Assembly (NCBI RefSeq): GCF_024171765.1
Contig: NZ_JAMTCI010000001.1
Location: 2,404,796 to 2,468,795, forward strand
Length of the DNA stretch: 64,000 nt
Source of the DNA: Williamsia deligens
GTDB lineage: Bacteria; Actinomycetota; Actinomycetes; Mycobacteriales; Mycobacteriaceae
Direction: 5' to 3'
A program made the position numbers and the translations under genes. Of the stretch, positions 19,376-26,724 are shown piece after piece; the stretch's first letter is position 1, and the number at the start of each line of letters is the position of its first letter. Below the pieces are notes generated by a model, which did not search any database, was not told the origin of the DNA, and saw nothing but the letters and a program-made list of their open reading frames with translations.

Positions 19376-19918
19376 TCAGCAGCCCGACTGGAACGCCGCC
19401 CGGACGAACCCGGCGGTCTGGTAGGCGTACATCCACGCCCAGTAGGACAGTGGCAGCCTGTCGTGGTAGTCGACCATCGTCAGATCGCCGGTGAAGCAGC
19501 GGCCGATGATGAAGTCGGCGCGGCTGACGTGCGGGCTGAACGTGACCACCAGCGCCGACCGCCACCCGTTGCGTCGCGACTCGTCCCGCAGGAACCGGGC
19601 CTCGCCGCGGGTGGTGCGCGGCTGCGGGTCGAAGCAGACGACGCGGACCCCGTGCGGGCGATCGCAGATCGACTCCATGTAGTCGTCGGGGCGGGTGTAG
19701 GGATCGGAGACGAGAACCGTCTTCGCCAGGCCGCGTTCGGCGAGTCCGATCGCGAACTCCTCGCGGCCGTCCTGCCGTCCGCCGAGCACCATGATCACGT
19801 CGGCCGGGCGCGGGTCGTCGGCGACGACGGGGAACACGAAGACCGGCAGACCCGCCGCCGCGACGGAGATCACCAGCCCGATCACCACGACGATCACCCG
19901 TCGAGTGATCCGCCACAT
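19376..19918 (-). CDS. YdcF/ElyC-family (DUF218) membrane protein
   Basis: 180 residues. The N-terminal helix (residues 8-31) looks like a signal anchor; the DUF218 fold follows, with the opening strand ADVIMVLGG, the DGREEFAIGLAERG segment and a VVTFSPHVSRAD segment matching the family pattern. YdcF/SanA/ElyC proteins are linked to envelope polysaccharide or lipid-carrier metabolism, with no firm reaction for most members. It is convergent with the DUF4012 gene (13 nt between stops) and divergent from the ABC transporter. Three cysteines in the second half (positions of CDRPHG, VCFD, GRCF) might form disulfides outside the cell. Confidence 0.8.
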   Translation of the reverse strand: MWRITRRVIVVVIGLVISVAAAGLPVFVFPVVADDPRPADVIMVLGGRQDGREEFAIGLAERGLAKTVLVSDPYTRPDDYMESICDRPHGVRVVCFDPQPRTTRGEARFLRDESRRNGWRSALVVTFSPHVSRADFIIGRCFTGDLTMVDYHDRLPLSYWAWMYAYQTAGFVRAAFQSGC

Positions 19919-19983
19919 GGATCGAGGATAGCCAGCGGAGCACCCACCGGGTCCGGTGCGAGACCGTCCTCACAGGAGGCGGT

Positions 19984-20916
19984 GTGAGCGGGCTGGAGGT
20001 CGACGATCTGACCGTCGCGTTCGGGGACGCCGTCGCCGTCGACGCGGTGTCGATGACCGTGGCGGAGGGGTCGGTGATGGCGCTGCTGGGGCCCAACGGT
20101 GCCGGCAAGACCACCACCGTCCGGGCCATCGCGACGCTCGTCGCGCCCACGTCGGGGACGGTGCGGGTCGCCGGGATCGACGTCGTCGAGCACCCCCATC
20201 GGGTCCGGGGCCTGATCGGCCTGTCGGGACAGTTCGCGACCGTCGACGACTCGCTGACCGGCCGGGAGAACCTGGCGATGATCGCGCGACTGTCGGGCTA
20301 CGGGCGGCGCGCGGCGGGTCGTCGGGCCGACGAGCTGCTGGAACGGTTCGGTGTCGCCGAGGCGGCCGGTCGGCGTGCGGCGACCTGGTCCGGCGGGATG
20401 CGGCGCAAGCTCGACCTCGCCGGCGCGCTCGTCGCCGACCCGCCCGTCGTCGTGCTGGACGAGCCGACCGCGGGGCTCGACCCACCGAGCCGCGAGACGC
20501 TGTGGGAGTCGGTGCGCGACCTCGCGGCCGCGGGGAGCACGGTGCTGTTGACGACGCAGTACCTCGAGGAGGCCGACCGTCTGGCCGACGACGTCACCGT
20601 CATCCACCGGGGCGCCGTCGTCGCGCGTGGTGGGCCGGAGGAGCTCAAGCGGCGGTTCGGGACGTCGACGGTGACCGTGCGCCTGGCGTCCGCCGTGGAC
20701 CCGTCGCGCGTCCGAGAGGCTGTCGGGGACGGGTACGTCTCCGTCGAGGTGGTCGAGGACGTGGTGACCGTCGAGGCCCTCGACGGCGCCGAGGCTGTCG
20801 CTGCCGTGGTGTCGTCGCTGGCGGTGGCGGGGATCGCCGTCGCCGAGGCGTCGGTGCGTGCGCCGTCGCTCGACGACGCGTTCCGGTCGCTCACCGTCGA
20901 CGAGGTGGCGACGTGA
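19984..20916 (+). CDS. ABC transporter ATP-binding protein, DrrA type
   Basis: 310 residues. Walker A is GPNGAGKTT at about residues 36-44, the signature is WSGGM, Walker B is VVVLDEPTAGLD, and the switch histidine is replaced by Q (LLTTQYLEEAD), as in the DrrA daunorubicin-resistance family. A C-terminal domain of about 90 residues follows, typical of DrrA-like ATPases. GTG start at 19984; an AGGAGG-like site lies just upstream (CAGGAGGCG). The stop overlaps the permease start (GTGA), so the pair forms one exporter. The location two genes from the NRPS makes export of its product, or self-resistance, a reasonable inference, not shown by sequence. Confidence 0.92.
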   Translation: MSGLEVDDLTVAFGDAVAVDAVSMTVAEGSVMALLGPNGAGKTTTVRAIATLVAPTSGTVRVAGIDVVEHPHRVRGLIGLSGQFATVDDSLTGRENLAMIARLSGYGRRAAGRRADELLERFGVAEAAGRRAATWSGGMRRKLDLAGALVADPPVVVLDEPTAGLDPPSRETLWESVRDLAAAGSTVLLTTQYLEEADRLADDVTVIHRGAVVARGGPEELKRRFGTSTVTVRLASAVDPSRVREAVGDGYVSVEVVEDVVTVEALDGAEAVAAVVSSLAVAGIAVAEASVRAPSLDDAFRSLTVDEVAT

Positions 20917-21740
20917 CCGCGGTGGTGCGGAGCCGGGGCGTGATCCCGTTCGTCGTCGACTGCGAGGTCGTCGCGGTGCGCAACCTGCGGACCATCGTGC
21001 GCAACTCGCAGATGCTGCTCGGCGTGGTGCTGCAACCGCTGATGTTCGTGCTGCTGTTCTCGTACGTGTTCGGCGATGCGCTCGGCGGAGATCGCTACCG
21101 GGAGTTCCTCATCGGCGGGATCATGGCGCAGACGGTCACGTTCAACTCCGGGTACACGGCGCTGGGGCTGTCGTCGGATCTGGACTCCGGGATGGTCGAC
21201 CGGATGCGGTCGCTGCCGATGTCGCGGTCGGGGATCATCGTGGGGCGCACCGTCTCCGACCTCACCATCAACGTGGTCGGCCTCGGTGTGATGACGGCCG
21301 CCGGGTTCGTGATCGGGTGGCGGGTGTCGGGCGGTTTCTGGTTCGCCGTCGGATCGTTCGCGACCGCGCTGGTGTTCGGCTTCGCGCTGTCGTGGGTGGG
21401 CGCGATCATCGGGTTGGTGAGCGCGTCGGCCCAGGCCGCGCAGAGCCTGCTGATGACGTTCGTCTTCCCGATCAGCTTCATCTCCAGCGCGTTCATCCCG
21501 TCGCGGCTGCTGCCCGAACCGCTGCGCTTCCTGGCGACCTGGAACCCGGTGACCGCTGTCGCCCGCAGCTTCCGACAGGGCTTCGGCAACCCCATCTCCG
21601 CCGATCCCGCTGTGCGCGAACCGGTCACATGGGCGTCCCAGCACGCCCAGAGCTACACCCTGATCTGCTCGGCCGTCATCCTCGCCGTCGCCGTGCCTGT
21701 CGCCACCCGGATCCTGAACCGGCGGACGTCCGCTCGCTGA
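20913..21740 (+). CDS. ABC-2 type transporter permease, DrrB type
   Basis: 275 residues, GTG start overlapping the ATPase stop by 4 nt. ABC-2 membrane fold with about six hydrophobic segments; the first begins near QMLLGVVLQPLMFVLLFSYV. The conserved central segment (SSDLDSGMVDRMRSLPMSR) is the cytoplasmic coupling motif of DrrB permeases, and ATWNPVTAVARSFRQ near the C-terminus is also family-typical. It forms the membrane channel for the ATPase at 19984. The stop is followed immediately by the palindromic element at 21741, which could serve as a transcription terminator for this operon. Confidence 0.92.
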   Translation: MTAVVRSRGVIPFVVDCEVVAVRNLRTIVRNSQMLLGVVLQPLMFVLLFSYVFGDALGGDRYREFLIGGIMAQTVTFNSGYTALGLSSDLDSGMVDRMRSLPMSRSGIIVGRTVSDLTINVVGLGVMTAAGFVIGWRVSGGFWFAVGSFATALVFGFALSWVGAIIGLVSASAQAAQSLLMTFVFPISFISSAFIPSRLLPEPLRFLATWNPVTAVARSFRQGFGNPISADPAVREPVTWASQHAQSYTLICSAVILAVAVPVATRILNRRTSAR

Positions 21741-21814
21741 CGTCACAACCGTCCGCTCCGCGCGAGCAGAGGGAGTATTGCCCTCTGCTCGCCTATACCG
21801 GACGGTTCCGACGG
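21741..21814. repeat. Palindromic flanking repeat, left copy (nuclease A)
   Basis: A 74-bp element starting directly after the ABC permease stop. It folds into a perfect 12-bp stem (21762-21773 with 21781-21792, loop AGTATTG) plus an outer 7-bp pair CCGTCCG (21749-21755) with CGGACGG (21799-21805). It matches 22649-22722 in direct orientation at about 59 of 74 positions, without gaps. Its right part encodes the last few codons and the stop of the nuclease gene. Confidence 0.85.
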
Positions 21815-22608
21815 CGATCCCGGTGTCTGTCCGCCCCGATCAGGCCGAACAGGTCCGACCCCGCGCGTCCCCAGTCGTAGAACACGTCGCCGTAGGTGAC
21901 CCGGAACGTCACCTCGCCCCGGAGAATTGCCGCGCGGTCCCGGTTGCGGTCCTTCTGGTACGTCTCGGCCCCTGTGTGGTGTTCGACGCTGTCGCACTCG
22001 ATGAGGATCCGGCCGACGCGGAGGTCGACCCGACCGACGGTGTCCACCTCGGGCTGCACCTCGACGACGACGCGACGGGACTGCAGCCGGAACCGCACGG
22101 CGGACTCCGTCCCCGACTCGGACCGCGCGTCGCAGCGCTGCATGAGTCGCCGCATCCGGGCGGACACCACGCCCATCTGCTCCTGCAGACGCGGGATCGT
22201 CAGCGCGTTCTTGTTCAGCGCCGAGTCCACGACGATCACCCAGTCCTCGTCGGTCATGCACGACGACGCGCAGGCAAGAGCGTCACCGAGGTTGTCGAGC
22301 GCCGCGGTGACGGGCTGCGATCCTCCCGGGAGCCGGCAGCTGCGACGGTTCGCCAGATGCTTCGACGCTCGCAGGTGGAGCCGGTCGGAGTAGCCCGGCG
22401 GGATCCACAGACCGTGCACCGCCAGGGCCGAGACGCAGCTGAGGGCACCGCCTGCCGTCACCGCCTCGACCACGTCGGGCGTGGCGTTGGGTGCGGCGTA
22501 CCACCCGCGTCGGAGAAGGGTCAGAGAACCGGACGCGACGAGACGTCGCAGCTCGGCGACATCCCGCTTCTCGAGCAGTTGTCGTCGCGAGTACACGCCG
22601 GTGTCCAC
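21793..22608 (-). CDS. AbiEi-like/DUF559 endonuclease-fold protein (nuclease A)
   Basis: 271 residues. The N-terminus (about 5-40, YSRRQLLEKRDVAELRRLV then LLRRGWY) is a winged helix of the AbiEi type. The C-terminal part (about 165-250) is a DUF559/Vsr-like PD-(D/E)xK nuclease fold: E168, then D195 in VGRVDL, E204 and D206 in LIECDS, a KDRNRDR helix and VTFRVTYGDV. AbiEi proteins are antitoxins of type IV toxin-antitoxin systems, but no AbiEii partner lies beside it. DUF559 proteins are presumed nucleases with unknown biology. It sits alone between two convergent genes, flanked by two direct copies of a palindromic element (21741 and 22649). Nuclease activity is inferred from conserved acidic residues only. 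Confidence 0.75.
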   Translation of the reverse strand: MDTGVYSRRQLLEKRDVAELRRLVASGSLTLLRRGWYAAPNATPDVVEAVTAGGALSCVSALAVHGLWIPPGYSDRLHLRASKHLANRRSCRLPGGSQPVTAALDNLGDALACASSCMTDEDWVIVVDSALNKNALTIPRLQEQMGVVSARMRRLMQRCDARSESGTESAVRFRLQSRRVVVEVQPEVDTVGRVDLRVGRILIECDSVEHHTGAETYQKDRNRDRAAILRGEVTFRVTYGDVFYDWGRAGSDLFGLIGADRHRDRRRNRPV

Positions 22609-22648
22609 ATCGATTGGACGCGAGGATTCTCGACGCGGTTCCGATTCC

Positions 22649-22722
22649 CGTCACAAACGTCCGCTCCACGCGAGCAGGGGGCGATATGCCCTCGAGTCGC
22701 GTATGCCGGACGATTCAGACGA
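22649..22722. repeat. Palindromic flanking repeat, right copy (nuclease A)
   Basis: Second 74-bp copy, 40 nt upstream of the nuclease start and 7 nt before the menB stop. About 80 percent identical to the copy at 21741, same orientation. The shared blocks are CGTCACAA, CGTCCGCTCC, CGCGAGCAG, GCCCTC, CCGGACG. The inner stem is less perfect here than in the left copy, as if decaying. Confidence 0.82.
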
Positions 22723-22729
22723 CAGTCAC

Positions 22730-23668
22730 TCAGTAGTAGTACGGGAAATCGTCCCAGTCCGGGGCGCGCTTCTCGAGGAAGGCGTCGCGGCCCTCGACGG
22801 CCTCGTCGGTCATGTAGGCCAGGCGGGTGGCCTCGCCGGCGAAGACCTGCTGGCCCATGAGGCCGTCGTCGGTGAGGTTGAAAGCGAACTTCAGCATCCG
22901 CTGGGCGGTGGGCGACTTCCCGTTGATCGCCCGCGCCCACTCGACGGCGGTGTTCTCCAGCTCGGCGTGGTCGACGACCTCGTTGACCGCACCCATCCGC
23001 TGCATCGCCTCGGCGTCGTAGCTGCGGCCGAGGAAGAAGATCTCCCGGGCGAACTTCTGCCCGACCTGCTTGGCCAGGTACGCGCTGCCGTAGCCGGCGT
23101 CGAAGGAGCCGACGTCGGCGTCGGTCTGCTTGAACCGTGCGTGCTGACGGGAGGCGATGGTGAGGTCACAGACGACGTGCAGCGAATGCCCGCCGCCGGC
23201 CGCCCAGCCCCCGACCACCGCGATGACCACCTTGGGCATGGTGCGGATGAGTCGCTGCACCTCCAGGATGTGCAGTCGCCCGCCCTCGGCCTTCACGCGC
23301 GCGGTGTCCACGGTCTCGGTGGTCTCGCCCCCGGCGTACTGATATCCCGATCGGCCGCGGATCCGCTGGTCACCACCGCTGCAGAACGCCCACCCGCCGT
23401 CGCGCGGGCTCGGGCCGTTGCCGGTGAGCAGGACGGTGCCGACGTCGGGGGTGCGGCGGGCGTGGTCGAGGACGGAGTACAGCTCGTCGACGGTGTGCGG
23501 CCGGAAGGCGTTGCGCACCTCCGGGCGGTCGAAGGCGACCCGGACGATCCCGTTCTCCCGACCGGACCCGGTGTGGCGGTGGTAGGTGATGTCGGTCAGT
23601 CCCTCGAAACCGGCGATCGGGGCCCACTGCTCGGGCACGAACGGGGAAGGGCTGCTGCTGTCGCTCAT
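22730..23668 (-). CDS. menB: 1,4-dihydroxy-2-naphthoyl-CoA synthase
   Basis: 312 residues, crotonase superfamily. It closes the ring of o-succinylbenzoyl-CoA to 1,4-dihydroxy-2-naphthoyl-CoA in menaquinone synthesis. The enzyme-specific signatures are WAFCSGGDQRIRG (oxyanion-hole region), GGWAAGGGHSLHVVCDLTIAS and the KQTDADVGSFDAGYGSAYLA stretch with the MenB-specific aspartate and tyrosine. The C-terminus (WDDFPYYY) is also typical. The start is ATG at 23668; the frame stays open far upstream but that part is antisense to the thioesterase gene. Divergent from the PaaI-type thioesterase at 23729 (60 nt between starts), so the two may share a promoter region. menD, menG, menJ and grcC1 of the same pathway lie within 14 kb. 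Confidence 0.95.
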   Translation of the reverse strand: MSDSSSPSPFVPEQWAPIAGFEGLTDITYHRHTGSGRENGIVRVAFDRPEVRNAFRPHTVDELYSVLDHARRTPDVGTVLLTGNGPSPRDGGWAFCSGGDQRIRGRSGYQYAGGETTETVDTARVKAEGGRLHILEVQRLIRTMPKVVIAVVGGWAAGGGHSLHVVCDLTIASRQHARFKQTDADVGSFDAGYGSAYLAKQVGQKFAREIFFLGRSYDAEAMQRMGAVNEVVDHAELENTAVEWARAINGKSPTAQRMLKFAFNLTDDGLMGQQVFAGEATRLAYMTDEAVEGRDAFLEKRAPDWDDFPYYY

Positions 23669-23728
23669 CCTGGGAAGCCTAATGACGCGGCGTGGGGCAC
23701 CCCGACGCGCTACCGATAGCGTGAGCGG

Positions 23729-24367
23729 ATGAGTGAGAGCGGCACCGGCCCGGACGGCGACGGACACGGGGGCGGGTTCCGCACCGACATGGCCATCAGC
23801 ACCGACCGGGGTGGCCCACGGTTCGGCGAGATGATCGAGGTGGTCCGCCACTTCATGGACAGGGTCCGTGCCGCCGAGCCGAGCGAGGCCCTCGTCGAGA
23901 GGGTGATCGAGCAGCTGACGGAGCTGAACACCGAGCTCGAGGCGGTGGCGATCGACGAGTGGCAGGCGCCGTCGGGCACAAGAATCGACCTGCCGGCCCG
24001 CGGCAACATCACGCTCCCGCCGTACGTGGTGCACTCCGCCGACGCGACCGGCGTCGCCGCGACCGTGCGATTCACGCGATTCCATCTCGGCGGGAACAAC
24101 GCGGCGCACGGCGGATACATCGCCATGGCATTCGACGATCTCCTGGGCATGACCGGCGCATTGGCGACGGGAAAAGTGACCAGGACGGCATATTTGACGG
24201 TGAATTATCGATCGATAACACCGCTTTATCGCGAACTCACGGTGCGCACCGCCGTCGATCGCATCGACGGACGTAAAATCTTCGTCACCGCGACGATCCA
24301 CGACGGGGACCGCTTGTGTGCTGAAGCGGATGGCCTGTTCGTGGCTCTGAAGCCGGGACAGCCCTGA
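23729..24367 (+). CDS. PaaI-family hotdog thioesterase
   Basis: 212 residues. Hotdog fold in the second half, with GGNNAAHGGYIAMAFDDLLG carrying the HGG motif and the acidic residue that serves as general base in PaaI-type thioesterases, then TAYLTVNYRSITP. The N-terminal 90 residues are an extra helical region. Because it is divergent from menB, hydrolysis of 1,4-dihydroxy-2-naphthoyl-CoA, the step after MenB, is a plausible role, but sequence alone cannot separate this from other acyl-CoA substrates. Start ATG at 23729. Confidence 0.8.
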   Translation: MSESGTGPDGDGHGGGFRTDMAISTDRGGPRFGEMIEVVRHFMDRVRAAEPSEALVERVIEQLTELNTELEAVAIDEWQAPSGTRIDLPARGNITLPPYVVHSADATGVAATVRFTRFHLGGNNAAHGGYIAMAFDDLLGMTGALATGKVTRTAYLTVNYRSITPLYRELTVRTAVDRIDGRKIFVTATIHDGDRLCAEADGLFVALKPGQP

Positions 24368-24663
24368 CCTCGCATTATCTGCGGTAGAGCCGGCGATCGG
24401 ACGAGTTCTGTTCACGACGGCGTCGCGCAATCGTCATCTTTCCGCGATGTAGGTGATTCGATCGGTTGCGGCACTGCTGGTGAGAATATAAGTTCAGCGG
24501 GTCGGATCACGAACGGCCACGATGAGCCGGAATTCGAGGGCGCCGAGCCATATTTCGAATGCTTGACTGCTGCAAAATATTGCGAGCCGCAAGTATTTCG
24601 GGTGTGTCTCGCCGGCGGGTGGTGAGGCCGACAGGCCGCGCTCGGTGATGCGAGAGGAACGGT
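24368..24663. other. AT-richer intergenic region upstream of the glycosyl transferase
   Basis: 296 bases without a convincing gene. It is clearly lower in GC than its surroundings, with runs such as GAATATAAG (24484-24492) and CAAAATATT. A TTGACT at about 24562 could be a -35 box, but no well-spaced -10 follows. It probably holds the promoter of the gene at 24664. No repeats or RNA fold recognised. Confidence 0.4.
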
Positions 24664-26169
24664 ATGACGGCGGAGACGAGTCCACGCCAACGTGCGCCCG
24701 GACGACCGATCTCGCGCCGGATCTCGAGGCCTCGCACGCGCGATCGGATCGTCACCTGGGCCGACCGCTACCGCCAGCGACTCATCGTCACCGACGCCAT
24801 CGTCGTGGTCGTCGCGGTGGTGGCCGCCGAGGTCGCCCGCTTCGGCACCGAACTCACCATCCCGGTCGCACGACTCGAGATCCCGGCGGTCTTCGTGGCC
24901 GCGCTCATCGCCGGCTTCTGGGTGGTGCTTCTCCACGTCACGCGGGTGAGCGACGTCCGCATCATCGGTACCGGCCCGACCGAGTTCAGCCGTCTCGTCA
25001 GCGCCAGCCTCACCCTCTTCGGCCTGCTGGCCATCGTCGACCTGCTGCTCAAGCTGAACATCGCCCGCGGGTTCATCGCGCTCGCGCTGCCCCTCGGCAC
25101 GCTCGGTCTGCTGTTGTCGCACCTGCTGTGGCGCCTGCACCTCAAGGCCATGCGCCGCCGTCGTCGGTGCCTCAACCACGTGCTCGTCATCGGTGGCGAG
25201 CGCTCGGCGCGCCCGCTCATCGCGCACCTCACCCGCAGCCCGGAGCTCGGCTACGAGGTGGTCGGGGTGTGCCTGCCATCGACGGGCGGCCGCACGGAAC
25301 TCACCATCGGCAGCCGGTCGGTGCCCATCCTCGGTGACTTCTCCGACGCCGGCGACGCAGTGGTGTCGTCGCGCGCGACGACCGTCGCCGTCACCTCCGC
25401 CGAGGTCCTCGGCCACTCGGCGATGCGCGAGTTGTCGTGGGAGCTCGAGGGTCTCCACGTCGACATGGTGGTCGACCCGGGGGTCATCGACGTCGCCGGG
25501 CCGCGGATGCTGGTGCGGCCCGTCGCCGGCCTCCCGCTGCTCCACGTCGACAAGCCCGCCTACCGGGGCGCCAACCGCATCATGAAGGCCGTGGTCGACC
25601 GTCTCGGTGCGCTGGCCGCGCTGACGCTCGCCGCACCGGTGCTGCTGGCCTGCGCGATCGCGATCAAGCTCGACTCACCCGGTCCCGTCTTCTACCGCGC
25701 TCCGCGGATCGGGCTGAACAACGAGCCGTTCCTCATGTGGAAGTTCCGCTCGATGGTCGTCGACGCGGACAAGCGTCTGGCCGACCTCAAGGCGGCGAAC
25801 GAGGGCGCGGGTCTGCTGTTCAAGATGCGCGACGATCCGCGCGTCACCCGCATCGGGAAGAAGTTGCGGCGCTACAGCCTCGACGAATTGCCGCAGCTCT
25901 TCAACGTGCTCGGGGGCTCGATGAGTCTCGTCGGACCGCGGCCGCCGCTGCCGTCGGAGGTGCTGCAGTACACCGGCCCGGTCACCCGCCGAATGCTCGT
26001 GCGACCGGGGATCACCGGGCTGTGGCAGGTGTCGGGACGGTCGGACCTGAACTGGGAGGAATCGGTCCGCCTCGACCTCAGCTACGTGGAGAACTGGTCC
26101 ATCGCCCAGGACATCGCCATCCTGTGGCGCACCGTCCGCACGGTCGTCTCCAGCCGCGGGGCCTACTGA
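24664..26169 (+). CDS. Polyprenyl glycosylphosphotransferase (WbaP/CpsE-like sugar transferase)
   Basis: 501 residues. It transfers a sugar-1-phosphate to undecaprenyl or decaprenyl phosphate, starting an exopolysaccharide or glycan. Four membrane helices lie in about 40-160, a CoA_binding_3-like Rossmann domain (VLVIGGERSARPLIAHL) follows, and the catalytic bacterial transferase domain covers about 300-501: KLDSPGPVFYRAPRIGLNNEPF, WKFRSMVVDAD, DELPQLFNVLGGSMSLVGPRPPLP and RPGITGLWQVSGRSDL, all diagnostic. The convergent LMW phosphatase at 26201 is a common partner of such genes, but no tyrosine kinase or polymerase is present in the window. The target glycan is unknown. Confidence 0.92.
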   Translation: MTAETSPRQRAPGRPISRRISRPRTRDRIVTWADRYRQRLIVTDAIVVVVAVVAAEVARFGTELTIPVARLEIPAVFVAALIAGFWVVLLHVTRVSDVRIIGTGPTEFSRLVSASLTLFGLLAIVDLLLKLNIARGFIALALPLGTLGLLLSHLLWRLHLKAMRRRRRCLNHVLVIGGERSARPLIAHLTRSPELGYEVVGVCLPSTGGRTELTIGSRSVPILGDFSDAGDAVVSSRATTVAVTSAEVLGHSAMRELSWELEGLHVDMVVDPGVIDVAGPRMLVRPVAGLPLLHVDKPAYRGANRIMKAVVDRLGALAALTLAAPVLLACAIAIKLDSPGPVFYRAPRIGLNNEPFLMWKFRSMVVDADKRLADLKAANEGAGLLFKMRDDPRVTRIGKKLRRYSLDELPQLFNVLGGSMSLVGPRPPLPSEVLQYTGPVTRRMLVRPGITGLWQVSGRSDLNWEESVRLDLSYVENWSIAQDIAILWRTVRTVVSSRGAY

Positions 26170-26200
26170 CGCGCCGTCGCGAAGTGGCGACGCCAACCTC

Positions 26201-26719
26201 TCAGTCGCGCAGCGACAGCACCCAGGTGGCGAGACGGTCGATCAGGGGATCGAGTTCCGTTGCCACACGCTCGAACTCCTCACGCGGACGGCCCATCGGG
26301 TCCTCGATGTCGAGGGCGGGACGGTTGCGGTCCCCGGTGAAACGGGGTGCGGACACATCAGCTCCACCGTCGGCGATCGCCTCGTCGAACTCGCGCAGCA
26401 CAGCGATACGACGCCACCGCATCGGCGCCTTCGAGGTCGCCGCGTCACGGTGTTCCCGCGCCATCGTCAGCACCAGGTCGGCCTCGGTGAGATGCGCCGG
26501 GGTGAGGTAGCGGGCGCGGAAGTCACCGGACTCGACGCCGTGCTCGCCGAGGACGTCCGCGGCCAACGGATGGATCGGGTGGTCGACCATGGCGGCGACG
26601 CCGGCGCTGCTCACCGACACGGCGTCGGGGTGGTCCCGAAGCCGATGGCGCAGGAGCAGTTCCGCCATCGGGGACCGGCAGATGTTGCCGGTGCAGACGA
26701 ACAGGATCCGCGGCGCCAC
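26201..26719 (-). CDS. Low-molecular-weight protein-tyrosine phosphatase
   Basis: 172 residues. The P-loop is CTGNICRS at about residues 9-16, matching C-x5-R-S of LMW phosphatases, and the general-acid aspartate is probably the one in IEDPMGRP. Wzb/PtpA-like. GTG start at 26719, 5 nt after the stop of the enoyl reductase-like gene on the same strand, so likely cotranscribed. The convergent sugar-phosphate transferase suggests a role in exopolysaccharide control, by analogy with Wzb. An arsenate-reductase relative is less likely because the family's arsenate-specific cysteines are not evident. Confidence 0.88.
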   Translation of the reverse strand: MAPRILFVCTGNICRSPMAELLLRHRLRDHPDAVSVSSAGVAAMVDHPIHPLAADVLGEHGVESGDFRARYLTPAHLTEADLVLTMAREHRDAATSKAPMRWRRIAVLREFDEAIADGGADVSAPRFTGDRNRPALDIEDPMGRPREEFERVATELDPLIDRLATWVLSLRD

Positions 26720-26724
26720 CGGCG

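Noticed and set aside
21793-22608. Type IV toxin-antitoxin pair (AbiEi/AbiEii)
   Set aside because: Only the AbiEi-like winged helix is present. The adjacent genes are an ABC permease and menB, not an AbiEii nucleotidyltransferase. The same holds for 38253-39200.
22730-24430. A single 566-residue minus-strand protein containing MenB
   Set aside because: The N-terminal 254 residues lie antisense to the thioesterase gene and show no domain; MenB itself starts at 23668.
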